From assembly GCA_032654645.1 (NCBI GenBank), contig JAULAW010000016.1, positions 1 to 64,000 on the forward strand: a stretch of 64,000 bases of DNA, given 5' to 3'. How positions within the stretch are numbered: the stretch's first letter is position 1; every line of letters begins with the position of its first letter. The notes under the pieces were generated by a model. The model saw only the letters and a list, made by a program, of their open reading frames with translations. It was not told the DNA's origin and did not search any database. The stretch is from CAITJF01 sp032654645 (GTDB lineage: Bacteria; Pseudomonadota; Gammaproteobacteria; Burkholderiales; Gallionellaceae). Position numbers and translations under genes: made by a program. Shown piece after piece: positions 18,592 to 27,668 of the stretch.

Positions 18592-19569
18592 TTATTTACC
18601 ACTGTGTCGTACCGAATCTGCAACCTGCATCACAGTGCGCGGCGGCACTTCGCCTACCACTGTCAGCAGATAGTCACCAGCCACCTTGCTATAAACCTGC
18701 ATCGCTCCCTGGCTGGATAAACCAGAATGGTCATCTTGATCGTTATCAACCGCTTCAATGAAAACAGAAATGCTGGCCAGTCCATCTGAAAATACCATTT
18801 GGATAGCAGGTGTATTTCTGCCGCGTAGCGGGCGGCGCATTTCGGTGATTTTCTTGAAACCGGCGGGAAGTGCATCCACTTGCCAACCACTCACATTGGT
18901 CGAAGCTTCCACCTTGGGCAAGTGGAAATGACGCGATTTATGGGTAAATAAAGTGTGTTTAGACTTGTCCGCTACAACCCACGTGCGGTCAATACTGCCA
19001 CCGATATTCAATTGAGTGAAAGTATTTTGCTCAATCACACGGCCACGCTCATCCAATACCTCTGCCTTGAGCAGCAAACCGGAATCACTGTGTGCCCACA
19101 TCTTGTGGATGTAGCGCAAATTGTCCTTCGGCTGAAAAATCATGGCATGGGCATGAAACCCAGCCACTCTCCCCTCTTCCGTCTGTTTGATCAGGTAATT
19201 TTCATTCAGCAATAAAAGTTGCTCTGGCAATAGTGCAGGGAACGTCTGCGTACCCTGACGTTCTTCTATTTTCACCTGGCTGTCACCCAAATAACATAAC
19301 ACTTGGTCATTATTACGGATAATTTCACGCCGTGAGCCATCCAGGCTCTCCAGCCTGCTATGCTCGCCATCACGGTCGACAATATGGGTAATACGTGAAA
19401 TTTCAACGTGGTTGCCATATTGATACACGAAGGTGCCGCTGTAATCGGTCTGGTGTGAAGCAAACGCCATGGTCTTCAGCCAGTTCAGTTCATCCTGCCA
19501 CAACGGATCGGCAAATGCTGCAGGAATGGCGGCACACAACGAGAAAGCGAATAAAAAGAGGGGCTTCAT
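18592..19569 (-). CDS. rseB: Sigma-E regulatory protein RseB/MucB
   Basis: A periplasmic protein that binds the anti-sigma factor RseA and delays its cleavage. It has 325 residues with a signal peptide (MKPLFLFAFSLCAAIPAAFA), the typical DYSGTFVYQ segment and a MucB/RseB two-domain layout. ATG 19569 starts the signal peptide; a GTG overlapping the rseA stop would add five residues. It lies between rseA and mucD with short spacers. Confidence 0.93.
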   Translation of the reverse strand: MKPLFLFAFSLCAAIPAAFADPLWQDELNWLKTMAFASHQTDYSGTFVYQYGNHVEISRITHIVDRDGEHSRLESLDGSRREIIRNNDQVLCYLGDSQVKIEERQGTQTFPALLPEQLLLLNENYLIKQTEEGRVAGFHAHAMIFQPKDNLRYIHKMWAHSDSGLLLKAEVLDERGRVIEQNTFTQLNIGGSIDRTWVVADKSKHTLFTHKSRHFHLPKVEASTNVSGWQVDALPAGFKKITEMRRPLRGRNTPAIQMVFSDGLASISVFIEAVDNDQDDHSGLSSQGAMQVYSKVAGDYLLTVVGEVPPRTVMQVADSVRHSGK

Positions 19570-19583
19570 TACGGCAGCTTGCA

Positions 19584-20066
19584 CTATTGGCCCGCCACAG
19601 TGCGTATGTAAGAGGCGGTACCCTGCACATCGGCCCTGGGGGAAAATTCCTGATGCGCCAACAAGTAATCATTCATTCCTTTATTGCCGGAGAATCCGGC
19701 GGGACGCAGCGCGGTGGATTGCTGCTTGGCCATCTGCGGCGGGAGATCATATCCGACCTGAAGCGACATCCATGCCACCAGGCTCAGCGCCAGCACCGAC
19801 GCGGCTGCGGAAAGCGCGAACCACCTAGCATTCCGGCTGGCGTTGCGACTTGGAGCCAGCACCGTTGGCTCGGACTGCAACCGTTCGCGCATGGCAGCGC
19901 TGATATTGGGGTAAGCATGGTCAGGTTGGCGCAGCACATCACCGATCAAGTGGTAGCTCTGCCACTCCTCATGCCCGTTAGTGCTGCGTTTTAACTTATC
20001 GAGCAATGCTCCTGCTTCATCATCGAACAATTCTCCATCCATCAAAGCTGAAATTTGCTGTTTCAT
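19584..20066 (-). CDS. rseA: Anti-sigma-E factor RseA/MucA
   Basis: A 160-residue membrane anti-sigma factor. The N-terminal cytoplasmic sigma-binding domain starts MKQQISALMDGELFDDE. One membrane helix (ALSAAASVLALSLVAWMSL) lies at about residues 87-105, followed by a short periplasmic tail. The ATG at 20066 has AGGTGG five bases upstream and lies two bases after the rpoE stop, which favours coupled translation. Family knowledge: it holds RpoE inactive until regulated proteolysis. Confidence 0.92.
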   Translation of the reverse strand: MKQQISALMDGELFDDEAGALLDKLKRSTNGHEEWQSYHLIGDVLRQPDHAYPNISAAMRERLQSEPTVLAPSRNASRNARWFALSAAASVLALSLVAWMSLQVGYDLPPQMAKQQSTALRPAGFSGNKGMNDYLLAHQEFSPRADVQGTASYIRTVAGQ

Positions 20067-20068
20067 GT

Positions 20069-20668
20069 TCACCACCTGTTATGTTCACTGGTGCCCAGCA
20101 ACGGGCGCAAATTTTCCGCAATCGCCTCGCGCGCCCGGAAAATGCGGGAGCGCACAGTGCCGATCGGGCAATTCATCACATCTGCAATTTCTTCATAGCT
20201 CAGCCCCTCGATTTCACGCAGGGTGAGCGCGGTGCGCAAATCATCCGGTAACTGCTTCAAGGATGCATTCACCACCTCGACTACCTGTTTGCTCATCAAT
20301 TCATTTTCCGGCGTGTTTACTTCCTGCAACAGCCCGGCATCCTCGAAACCCTCCGCCTCTTCCGCGTCGAATTGGGTGCTGGTCGGGGTTCGTCTCTTGA
20401 ATGCCAACAGATAATTCTTTGCGGTGTTGATACCGATACGGTACAGCCAGGTGTAGAACGCGCTCTCTCCACGGAAAGTCGGTAAGGCGCGATAGGCCTT
20501 GATAAATGCTTCCTGGGTTACGTCCTCAACCTCGGCCGCATCGCGTACAAAACGCGAAATCAGCCTAGCCAACCGTCGCTGGTACTTAACTACCAGCAAC
20601 TCGTAGGCGTGCTTGTCACCGCGTTGCGCGCGCTCAACTAATTGCTGATCGACTTCCCTGTCGCCCAT
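20069..20668 (-). CDS. rpoE: RNA polymerase sigma-E factor
   Basis: A 199-residue ECF sigma factor for the envelope stress response. Region 2 is at about residues 25-95 (DVTQEAFIKAYRAL, FYTWLYRIGINTAKN) and region 4 at about 135-190 (ALTLREIEGLSYEEIA, GTVRSRIFRARE). It heads the operon with its anti-sigma factor, RseB and MucD. A sigma-70-like promoter is visible 46 bp upstream. nadB is divergent, as in many related genomes. Confidence 0.97.
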   Translation of the reverse strand: MGDREVDQQLVERAQRGDKHAYELLVVKYQRRLARLISRFVRDAAEVEDVTQEAFIKAYRALPTFRGESAFYTWLYRIGINTAKNYLLAFKRRTPTSTQFDAEEAEGFEDAGLLQEVNTPENELMSKQVVEVVNASLKQLPDDLRTALTLREIEGLSYEEIADVMNCPIGTVRSRIFRAREAIAENLRPLLGTSEHNRW

Positions 20669-20713
20669 TCCCCGTTATCCCGGTGTATCACGCCGCCACA
20701 AACGCGGCGCGCT

Positions 20714-20742
20714 AGTATAACCGGACAGGCCTGGGGCGTCAG
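20714..20742 (-). promoter_or_regulatory. Possible sigma-70 promoter of rpoE
   Basis: On the minus strand CTGACG (20742-20737) and TATACT (20719-20714) are separated by 17 bases, 46 bp upstream of the rpoE ATG. A weak sigma-E-like pair (GAACTA, 16 bases, TCCAC) lies further upstream and could serve autoregulation. Both are pattern matches only. Confidence 0.4.
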
Positions 20743-20868
20743 CCATTTACCCCGCCACGGAAGTGGACATGGCGCAATAGAATTAGTTCACTCTGGAGAT
20801 TGGTCATTTATCCTTCCCTGGATTTGCTATAGTTCCAACCGTTATGGATAACCAAGTGGATTTCTCAA

Positions 20869-22458
20869 ATGTTGCAATTTGACGTCCTGATCATAGGCAG
20901 CGGTTTGGCCGGACTGTCATTGGCGCTGAAACTCGCCGACCACCGGAAGGTCGCTGTTATCACCAAAAAATCGCTGCTGGAAGGAGCAAGCGCCCGGGCG
21001 CAGGGCGGTATCGCCACGGTGCTTTCGCGGGAAGATTCACTCTCCGAGCACATTCAGGATACCATGACCGCCGGCGCCGGCCTGTGCGACCCGACCACCA
21101 CGCGCTATGTGGTCGAACACGCCAAGTCGGCGCTCGACTGGCTGATCGCGCAAGGCGTGCCGTTCACACGCGATGCCAGCACCGACACCGGCTATCACCT
21201 GACACGCGAAGGCGGCCACAGCCACCGGCGCATCATCCATGCCGCCGATGCCACCGGCATGGCGGTACAGGAAGCCATCGCCGCCAAAGTTCTGGCGCAC
21301 CCCAACATCACGCTGCTGGAACACCACATCGCCATTGACCTGATCACCGGCAACAAACTCGGCCATCTGGACAGTCGTTGCTATGGTGCTTATGCGCTCA
21401 ACAGCCTGAGCGATGAAGCCATCACTATTGCCGCACGTGACACCATCCTGGCAACCGGTGGCGCGTGCAAAGTATATCTTTACACCACCAATCCGGACAC
21501 CGCCACCGGAGACGGCATCGCAATGGGCTGGCGCGCCGGTTGCCGCGTAGCCAACATGGAATTTATCCAGTTCCATCCGACCTGCTTATACCACCCGCAC
21601 GCCAAATCCTTCCTCATCAGCGAAGCCGTACGCGGCGAAGGCGGCATTCTGAAACTGCCCGATGGCACACGCTTCATGCCCTCGCATGACGAACGCGCCG
21701 AACTCGCGCCGCGCGACATCGTGGCACGCGCCATTGACTTTGAAATGAAAAAACGCGGACTGGACTGCGTGTACCTGGACATCTCGCACCGTCCAGCGAA
21801 ATTCCTGCAGGAACATTTCCCCAACATTTATGCGCACTGTTTGGAGTTGGGAATAGACATCGCACAACAGCACATCCCGGTGGTGCCGGCCGCACACTAC
21901 ACTTGCGGCGGCATCGTCACCGACCTGCGCGGCCGCGCCGACGTGGATAATCTGTACGCCATCGGCGAAACCTCGCACACAGGACTACACGGCGCCAACC
22001 GCCTGGCCAGCAACTCGCTGCTCGAATGCATGGTGTTCGCCGAAGCCGCCGCACACGACATTCTCGGCAAACCGCGCGGCAAGCCCATCGCTCTGCCGCA
22101 ATGGGATGAAAGCCGCGTGACCGATGCCGATGAGGAAATCATCATTGCACACAACTGGGCGGAATTGCGCCGCTTCATGTGGGACTATGTCGGTATCGTA
22201 CGCACCACCAAACGGCTGCAACGTGCGCAGCACCGCATCCAGTTGCTGCATGAGGAAATCAACGAGTACTACACCAACTTCCATGTCACCGCCGACCTGC
22301 TGGAACTGCGCAACCTGGTGTTAAGCGCCGACCTCATCGTGCAAAGCGCACTGTCCCGGCACGAAAGCCGCGGGTTGCACTACAGCAAGGACTACCCCTA
22401 TACGCTGCCGCAGGCCCTTCCCACCGTGCTCACACCGCCAACCTATACAGCGGGCTAG
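20869..22458 (+). CDS. nadB: L-aspartate oxidase
   Basis: A 529-residue FAD enzyme that oxidises L-aspartate to iminoaspartate, the first step of de novo NAD synthesis. It has an FAD fold (IIGSGLAGLSLALKLA), the ARAQGGIA segment, the substrate-site motif HRRIIHAAD, HPTCLYHP and ALAP-like HYTCGGI...GETSHTGLHGANR stretches. The stop codon TAG lies in the CTAG target duplicated by the adjacent insertion sequence, so the protein is complete despite the insertion. It is divergent from rpoE. Confidence 0.96.
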   Translation: MLQFDVLIIGSGLAGLSLALKLADHRKVAVITKKSLLEGASARAQGGIATVLSREDSLSEHIQDTMTAGAGLCDPTTTRYVVEHAKSALDWLIAQGVPFTRDASTDTGYHLTREGGHSHRRIIHAADATGMAVQEAIAAKVLAHPNITLLEHHIAIDLITGNKLGHLDSRCYGAYALNSLSDEAITIAARDTILATGGACKVYLYTTNPDTATGDGIAMGWRAGCRVANMEFIQFHPTCLYHPHAKSFLISEAVRGEGGILKLPDGTRFMPSHDERAELAPRDIVARAIDFEMKKRGLDCVYLDISHRPAKFLQEHFPNIYAHCLELGIDIAQQHIPVVPAAHYTCGGIVTDLRGRADVDNLYAIGETSHTGLHGANRLASNSLLECMVFAEAAAHDILGKPRGKPIALPQWDESRVTDADEEIIIAHNWAELRRFMWDYVGIVRTTKRLQRAQHRIQLLHEEINEYYTNFHVTADLLELRNLVLSADLIVQSALSRHESRGLHYSKDYPYTLPQALPTVLTPPTYTAG

Positions 22459-24078
22459 CAGCCTGTCTGGCTTCCCGTTAATCTCAACAACAACTCGGAC
22501 TTGCCGAGCGGATTTGATCGTGATTTCATAAATTGCATTTTCAGTTTCTCATCAAACTGTTTTTGGTCGCTTGATAACGGTCATTTTCATCGCAAATCGC
22601 CTCGTTGCCGCTCAAAACTACCCCGCCAACACGAACATTCGCTTCAAATTCCACGCCATCGCGACCAGATTAAACTCGCCGCTGACGTTTTCCAATCCCC
22701 GCAACGAGAATTGCCGGAATCCCAGTATCGCCTTGATGATGCCGAACACCGGTTCCACCGTGCATTTGCGTTTCGCATAGAGTGCCCGCCCCGCCATCGT
22801 CAGCAGCAAATGGCGCATCTTCTCGACCTCCGTGGCATCCGCCGATAGTGGCGGCGGCTCGGTGAATCGCGCCATCGGGTCGGGGTGGTGTTCCTCGCGC
22901 TTCACCGCGATCAACGGGGTGATTTTCTGTTCGCCGCAGGCATTGACGTTGGCCTCCGAGAAATAACCCGTGTCCGCGACCAGATTGCCGGGCTTGCCCA
23001 GCTCGACCGGCAATGCCTTGAGCTGTTCGAGTATCGGTTCGACTTGCTGCTTGTCGTTGCACGCCTGCACGGTGTTGCTCGTCACGATCAGCATGCTGTC
23101 CATGTCCACCGCAATCTGGCTGTTGTAGCACTGGTCGAACCCGCCGTCGGATACTTTCATGATGCGCGATTCTTCGTCGGTGAGGTTGATCTGGTCTTTG
23201 TCCTGCGCGCCTTCCACAGGGGGAGCAGGAGGTTTGCCCCGAGGTTTGTTTCCGCTTTCCTTTGCCTTCGCTTCGCGCTTGGCAAGCTTGGCCTGGTAGT
23301 CGGCTTGCTCTTGCTCGAACCGTTCTTTGGCGCGCTCTTCGATCTTGGCTTTAGCCCCGGCGATAGCCTTGAGGCGATCTTCGCGGCGGGCGATCTCGTC
23401 GGGCAGGTTCATGCCGTCCGGTATCTTCTCGTTGTCCGCCGCTTCGGCCAGCTCCATGAGCTTCTTTACTTCGCATTTCAGTTGTTCTTCCAGCTTATTG
23501 ATGTGCCCGTAACTCATGGCGCTGTGTTTGGATGCGTTGGCTTTGATCTTGCTGCCGTCCAGCGCGATGTTGCCGAGGTTGAGCACGCCCAGGGTGCGGG
23601 CGATCAACAGGACTTGCACCATCAGCCCTTCGATCTCTTTCAGGAACCGTTTGCGGAAGGTGTTCAGCGTGTTGTGGTCGGGGTGCTCGTCTGCGGCCAC
23701 AAAGCGGAAGGCGACCGAATCGTAGGTGGCGTTTTCCAGCTTGCGGCTGGAGAACACGCCCGTGGCGTAGCCGTAAACCAGAACGGACAGCAGCAATGCC
23801 GGGTGATACGGATCGCTCCCGCTGGTGCCGTAGGCGCGTTCCATGGGCTTCAGGTCCAGCTGATCGACAATCTCAACAACAAATCGCGACAAGTGATGCT
23901 CCGGTAGCCAGTCGCTCATCGAAGGCGGGAACAGGTAGTTCATGTCACGTTTGATCGGCTTGAAGCGGCTCATGGAATTATATTCAACTTATTGATTAAC
24001 AAGCGTAATTATACCGCACCGCAACTGTAATTTGTTGGTTGTTTACGATATTTTTTATCGTGGAAGCCAGACAGGCTG
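22459..24078. mobile_element. IS1182-type insertion sequence
   Basis: A 1620-bp element bounded by perfect 17-bp inverted repeats (CAGCCTGTCTGGCTTCC at 22459-22475 and its complement at 24062-24078). A CTAG duplication flanks both ends (22455-22458 and 24079-24082). The duplicated CTAG contains the stop codon of nadB on the left and of the ygfX-like gene on the right, so neither gene was damaged. One intact transposase gene is inside. Confidence 0.93.
22618..23973 (-). CDS. IS1182 family transposase
   Basis: An intact 451-residue transposase. The N-terminal IS1182/IS1380-like DUF772 region (YLFPPSMSDWLPEHHLSRFV, GYATGVFSSRKLE) is followed by a Lys/Glu-rich coiled-coil segment at about 175-265. 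A catalytic core follows (SDGGFDQCYNSQIAVD, VADTGYFSE) with a C-terminal RRX-like conserved region ending KRMFVLAG. An ATG at 23973 starts it. The intact frame and perfect repeats suggest recent insertion. Confidence 0.93.
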   Translation of the reverse strand: MSRFKPIKRDMNYLFPPSMSDWLPEHHLSRFVVEIVDQLDLKPMERAYGTSGSDPYHPALLLSVLVYGYATGVFSSRKLENATYDSVAFRFVAADEHPDHNTLNTFRKRFLKEIEGLMVQVLLIARTLGVLNLGNIALDGSKIKANASKHSAMSYGHINKLEEQLKCEVKKLMELAEAADNEKIPDGMNLPDEIARREDRLKAIAGAKAKIEERAKERFEQEQADYQAKLAKREAKAKESGNKPRGKPPAPPVEGAQDKDQINLTDEESRIMKVSDGGFDQCYNSQIAVDMDSMLIVTSNTVQACNDKQQVEPILEQLKALPVELGKPGNLVADTGYFSEANVNACGEQKITPLIAVKREEHHPDPMARFTEPPPLSADATEVEKMRHLLLTMAGRALYAKRKCTVEPVFGIIKAILGFRQFSLRGLENVSGEFNLVAMAWNLKRMFVLAG

Positions 24079-24495
24079 CTAGCCTCCCCACTTCAGCCAG
24101 ACCCGCAACTCCCGGAAGGATTCCGCATCCAAGCTATCCGGCATGATGACAACACTACGCGCAAGGCGTGCGCCCTGCGGCAGCACATTCAGCACAGTGA
24201 AGAAAGGCGTGACCAAGCTATCGCGCAGGATTTGACCAGTCAACTGTTCGCCGCCGCGCGTGGACAGCACCGCCCGGTCACTCTCCAACATCAGCGCAAC
24301 ACCGGCGGAAGGCGCAGACAGCCAGGCATCGCGGCGTAAGTGGTGCATCAGGCTGAACAGCATGAGTGGGGTCAGCGCCGCCTTCGCCCATACCGGCAAG
24401 GCTAATGGAAGCAGCGCTGCGAGCGTGGCGCCATGCGCTGCAATCAGCATGGTCGCAAGGTAACGCGAAGGTTGGAGTTTGAATTGCCGCTGCAT
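24079..24495 (-). CDS. YgfX/CptA-like membrane protein
   Basis: A 138-residue protein with two membrane helices near the N-terminus (about residues 14-60) and a small cytoplasmic domain ending WLKWGG. This is the layout of the YgfX family, for which CptA of Escherichia coli has been described as a toxin-like inhibitor of cell division and as a partner of the SdhE antitoxin. No sdhE gene is adjacent here. Genomic context next to nadB and rpoE fits the family. Its TAG stop overlaps the duplicated CTAG of the IS. Confidence 0.65.
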   Translation of the reverse strand: MQRQFKLQPSRYLATMLIAAHGATLAALLPLALPVWAKAALTPLMLFSLMHHLRRDAWLSAPSAGVALMLESDRAVLSTRGGEQLTGQILRDSLVTPFFTVLNVLPQGARLARSVVIMPDSLDAESFRELRVWLKWGG

Positions 24496-24529
24496 ATCCG
24501 CTCCTTATCGAAGAAAGCAAGCAACCAAA

Positions 24530-25774
24530 TCAAAAAATAAAGGCTAAGACCAAACCGATCAGTACCAGCGCGAAGATCGCAATCATTGGCAAGTTGCCAC
24601 TGTTGTCGGGCGCGGCTTCGTCCGCCTCGTCCTGGTAGACCCGAGCATATATGGGGCGCTCTGTAATTTTTGGTATTGCGATTAGCCGTGCAGCCTGATT
24701 CATAGCATCCGCGGTCGGTCGTGCCATTTTTAAAGATTTGGCAAGCGCATCCACCTCTTTCGGCGAACTGGTCATCGCAGCCAAGCGCATTGTGGCCGCA
24801 GATGAATCAAACACATTGGACAAGCTCATGTTCACTACGGGCTTGAATTCTTCCGTCTCCGCACTCTCTTGCCAACTGGGAATAGTGTCTAAATATTGCG
24901 ATTCTGGTGGCCGCAGGCGGCTACGCCGAAGATCGGCCCATGCGTTGGAGCGCGGCACCGCGTCGCGGCAGGCACGCAAATCATTGGCAAATTCTCCGGC
25001 ATCGTGATAGCGGTCGCCCGGGGCTTTCGCCAGAGCCTTGGCAATAATAAAATTAGCCATACTGGGAACTGCCGGATTCAAAGTACTGAGCGGCGACGGC
25101 ACGGCATTCAGAATCTGATACATGATGGCGTTGACATTCTCGCCGTTGAACGGCACTTGGCCAGCAAGCATTTCATACAGCATCACGCCGAGCGAAAAGA
25201 TATCCGAGCGCTGGTCGAGCTGCTTGTCCATTACCTGTTCCGGCGACATGTACTTGGGTGAGCCGAGCACCATGCCAGTTTGTGTGCGCACTGATGCAGA
25301 GGCCATGCGTGCGATGCCAAAGTCAGTGATCTTCACATGCCCATCGCGCACCACCATGATATTGGAAGGTTTTACGTCGCGGTGCACGATACCGTGCTCG
25401 TGCGCATAAGCCAAACCCAGCGCCACCTGAACCACGATGTCGAGCACCTGATCAATCGGTAAGAGCGGCTCTTCATTCAGAATATCGCGCAACTCGCGGC
25501 CCTGCAGAAATTCCATCGCGATATAAGCGACATCACCGCTCTTGCCCACATCGAAAATGGTGACAATATTGGGATGGCTCAGGCGGCCTGCCGCTTTGGC
25601 TTCCTGATAAAAACGCGCCTCATACTCATCTTTTTCATCCAGGGCCAGGTTCAGGCTGATAGTTTTGATCGCGACAACGCGATCAATCAGCGGGTCTCTC
25701 GCCTTATAGACAATACCCATCGCACCATGGCCGAGTTCGCTGATTACTTCATAGCGTCCTAACTGGCTGATCAT
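24530..25774 (-). CDS. Membrane-anchored Ser/Thr protein kinase
   Basis: A Hanks-type kinase of about 414 residues. It has the glycine loop LGHGAMGIVYKA, Lys in VVAIKTI, catalytic HRDVKPSNI at about 130 and DFGIARM at about 150, and an activation segment TGMVLGSPKYMSPEQ. The C-terminus carries one membrane helix (PMIAIFALVLIGLVLAFIF), so the kinase faces the cytoplasm. An in-frame TTG at 25789 is an alternative start. It is the last of three tightly packed genes with a lipoprotein and an adenylate cyclase, a combination that suggests a shared signalling role. Confidence 0.88.
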   Translation of the reverse strand: MISQLGRYEVISELGHGAMGIVYKARDPLIDRVVAIKTISLNLALDEKDEYEARFYQEAKAAGRLSHPNIVTIFDVGKSGDVAYIAMEFLQGRELRDILNEEPLLPIDQVLDIVVQVALGLAYAHEHGIVHRDVKPSNIMVVRDGHVKITDFGIARMASASVRTQTGMVLGSPKYMSPEQVMDKQLDQRSDIFSLGVMLYEMLAGQVPFNGENVNAIMYQILNAVPSPLSTLNPAVPSMANFIIAKALAKAPGDRYHDAGEFANDLRACRDAVPRSNAWADLRRSRLRPPESQYLDTIPSWQESAETEEFKPVVNMSLSNVFDSSAATMRLAAMTSSPKEVDALAKSLKMARPTADAMNQAARLIAIPKITERPIYARVYQDEADEAAPDNSGNLPMIAIFALVLIGLVLAFIF

Positions 25775-25795
25775 GGCTGTTATCGGCAAAGTAAA

Positions 25796-26200
25796 TTATT
25801 TGGCAAAATTGTCCTTCACGCCACGGAATACCGGCCCCCATATAGGGTGTCCCGCTTCCGCAGCTTCCAGATCAAATTTCGGATCAACTTCTAATACATC
25901 CTCGAACTCGTGACGGCACTGATTTTTACGGTCGGTAATGCAATAAATGAAAGCCAAATACTTGTGTACGTTAATTTTGTCGTCCTTGCGGCTCAAACCC
26001 ATTTTCTCTGCTTCACGTAACGCTTCCAAGGAGAATTTATAGTCGCCTTCTTCATAGCTTTCTATGCCGAGGGCAAGCTTCTGCTCCGCATAATTGGCCT
26101 GGGGAATGACACCCACCTTGTTCTTTGCATTACCCATTGCACCACAAGCGCCCAACAAAAGCACAACTGCAGCAAGTAACATAACGCGAACATCTGGCAT
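25796..26200 (-). CDS. TssQ-like lipoprotein
   Basis: A lipoprotein of about 134 residues with a lipobox (LLLGAC) after a short hydrophobic leader, followed by a TPR-like helical region (YEEGDYKFSLEALREAEKMG, then LAFIYCITDRKNQCRHEF). It resembles proteins annotated as TssQ family, type VI secretion associated lipoproteins, in betaproteobacteria. No other type VI genes are in this window, so that role is uncertain. GAGGAG lies upstream of two adjacent ATGs (26203 and 26200). Confidence 0.65.
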   Translation of the reverse strand: MPDVRVMLLAAVVLLLGACGAMGNAKNKVGVIPQANYAEQKLALGIESYEEGDYKFSLEALREAEKMGLSRKDDKINVHKYLAFIYCITDRKNQCRHEFEDVLEVDPKFDLEAAEAGHPIWGPVFRGVKDNFAK

Positions 26201-26210
26201 CATGAACTCC

Positions 26211-27629
26211 TCAATTAGCAAATTTATGTTTGATATTTATATTCTCTCCCGCCTTAACATGAACTCTGTGGATATAGGCCGGAAAAGCAGTGTTGCGAAT
26301 CTCGATTTCATGTCTCCCTGGTACCACCATCATTTTTGCCAGTGGCGGGCTGACGCCCTGTATTCTACCATCCAGATAGATTTCCCCCCAAGGCGAGACT
26401 GAAATACTAACCAGCGCCGTAGCTTCGGGCTTGGCCCCAGTGGTATCCTCCAGCGTACGTGTCGTAGCAATGGGATTGATCGCCGTGGTTTCCTCTAACG
26501 TACGTATCGTAGCCGTGGGATTGATCGCAGTGGTTTCCCCCAGTTTACGTATCGTAGCAGTGGAATTACCCGCAGTAGTTTCCTTCCAAGATAGCGCACT
26601 TCCCGCAGCAGTGGAATAAGCCGCAGTAGCTTCCTCTGATGTGCGAATACTGAGGTCTGTATTGCTGGTTTTTTTTTGCCCAGCGGTATGGTTAGTAGGT
26701 TTTATCTGCTCTGGTTGCTCGGCTTCCGGTTTGTTTTCCATTACGTGTCCAGTCATGCTGGCCGATGCTGCACCTACCAACGCCTCCGCAGCTGCAGCGG
26801 CCGATTCTGCCGCAGCTTTATCGAAGGCGTCTTGAACTACGAAAAACATCGGCATTTCCGTCAGTTGCGGTGGCGGCTCAAAAGGGCGAAGCATGAATTT
26901 GATAACCACAACAAACAGCAGCAGCGCACCGGCCAGAGTTAAAACATAGAGCGCACGCTGCTGGCCGGAAGCCTTCTCGAAAGCTTTGCGCACGGCAATT
27001 ATCCAACCGATCACGTGTTGTGCAACTCCCGCCATCGCACCAAGAGCGCCCTTACCGGCCAACTTCTGGTTGCTTGCACTCACTTCACCCGGATAGCCGA
27101 TCGCGTAAATCTCATGTTCACGCACATGCTTGTCGGTACGCGACCCCTGGTAGTGGAACATCCCCACGTATTCATGCGACAGGCGCGATACCGCATCATA
27201 GTAGGAACGCGAAACCAATACCTGGCCCGGGTCGGCAAACCCCATCACACGCTGCGCCACGTTAATGCCATCGCCTACGATATTGGCCTGGTCATTGATA
27301 TCCTTGACCAGGCGCACCGGGCCAAGGTTGATACCCATGCGCACAAGCAACGGCGGATCCAAGTGCACACCTTCATTGAGCAGCTTTTCGCGCAGGACCA
27401 GCGCCGCCTTGAGCGCATCTTCGACATCCCCCAGAAAACTGATTGCCGCACCATCGCCCGTATCCAAAATAATGCGGTCACCGATCGGCACATCGCGAAT
27501 AGCAAAAGCCAAAAAGGCATTAAAGCCTTCTTTCAGGGCAATCTGCCCGGAAACTGACTTTTTAGAATATGCCACAATGTCCAGGAACAACACACTGCAC
27601 ATTACGGTTTTATTTGCCCGGTCTTCCAT
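26211..27629 (-). CDS. Class III adenylate/guanylate cyclase with PEGA-type domain
   Basis: A 472-residue protein. The N-terminal cyclase domain (about 8-180) shows metal-binding Asp residues in VLFLDIVAYS and DTGDGAAISFLGD, and VRMGINLGPV and GDGINVAQR further on. One membrane helix follows (ALYVLTLAGALLLFVVVIKF, about 240-260). Then come an Ala/Glu-rich linker, three to four 15-residue tandem repeats and a C-terminal PEGA-like domain (VSPWGEIYLDGRIQG). The PEGA part would be periplasmic. It is first in a trio with a lipoprotein and a kinase. Confidence 0.85.
   Translation of the reverse strand: MEDRANKTVMCSVLFLDIVAYSKKSVSGQIALKEGFNAFLAFAIRDVPIGDRIILDTGDGAAISFLGDVEDALKAALVLREKLLNEGVHLDPPLLVRMGINLGPVRLVKDINDQANIVGDGINVAQRVMGFADPGQVLVSRSYYDAVSRLSHEYVGMFHYQGSRTDKHVREHEIYAIGYPGEVSASNQKLAGKGALGAMAGVAQHVIGWIIAVRKAFEKASGQQRALYVLTLAGALLLFVVVIKFMLRPFEPPPQLTEMPMFFVVQDAFDKAAAESAAAAAEALVGAASASMTGHVMENKPEAEQPEQIKPTNHTAGQKKTSNTDLSIRTSEEATAAYSTAAGSALSWKETTAGNSTATIRKLGETTAINPTATIRTLEETTAINPIATTRTLEDTTGAKPEATALVSISVSPWGEIYLDGRIQGVSPPLAKMMVVPGRHEIEIRNTAFPAYIHRVHVKAGENINIKHKFAN
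26440..26595 (-). repeat. 45-bp tandem repeats inside the cyclase gene
   Basis: Units start at 26440, 26485, 26530 and 26575 (the last partial). Each encodes a 15-residue repeat of the ETTAINPTATIRTLE type between the membrane helix and the PEGA-like domain. The units differ at several positions, so they are not freshly duplicated. Confidence 0.85.
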
Positions 27630-27668
27630 TCAACCTTTAATCCGATAACTTCTTAATATATTGTAACG

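Noticed and set aside
22885..23907. 340-codon plus-strand frame opposite the IS1182 transposase
   Set aside because: Antisense shadow of a clear transposase in a GC-biased gene; no ribosome site or domain.
26440..26595. Regular 45-bp repeats considered as a CRISPR array
   Set aside because: There are no unique spacers; the units are contiguous, in frame and encode part of the cyclase. No cas genes are present.
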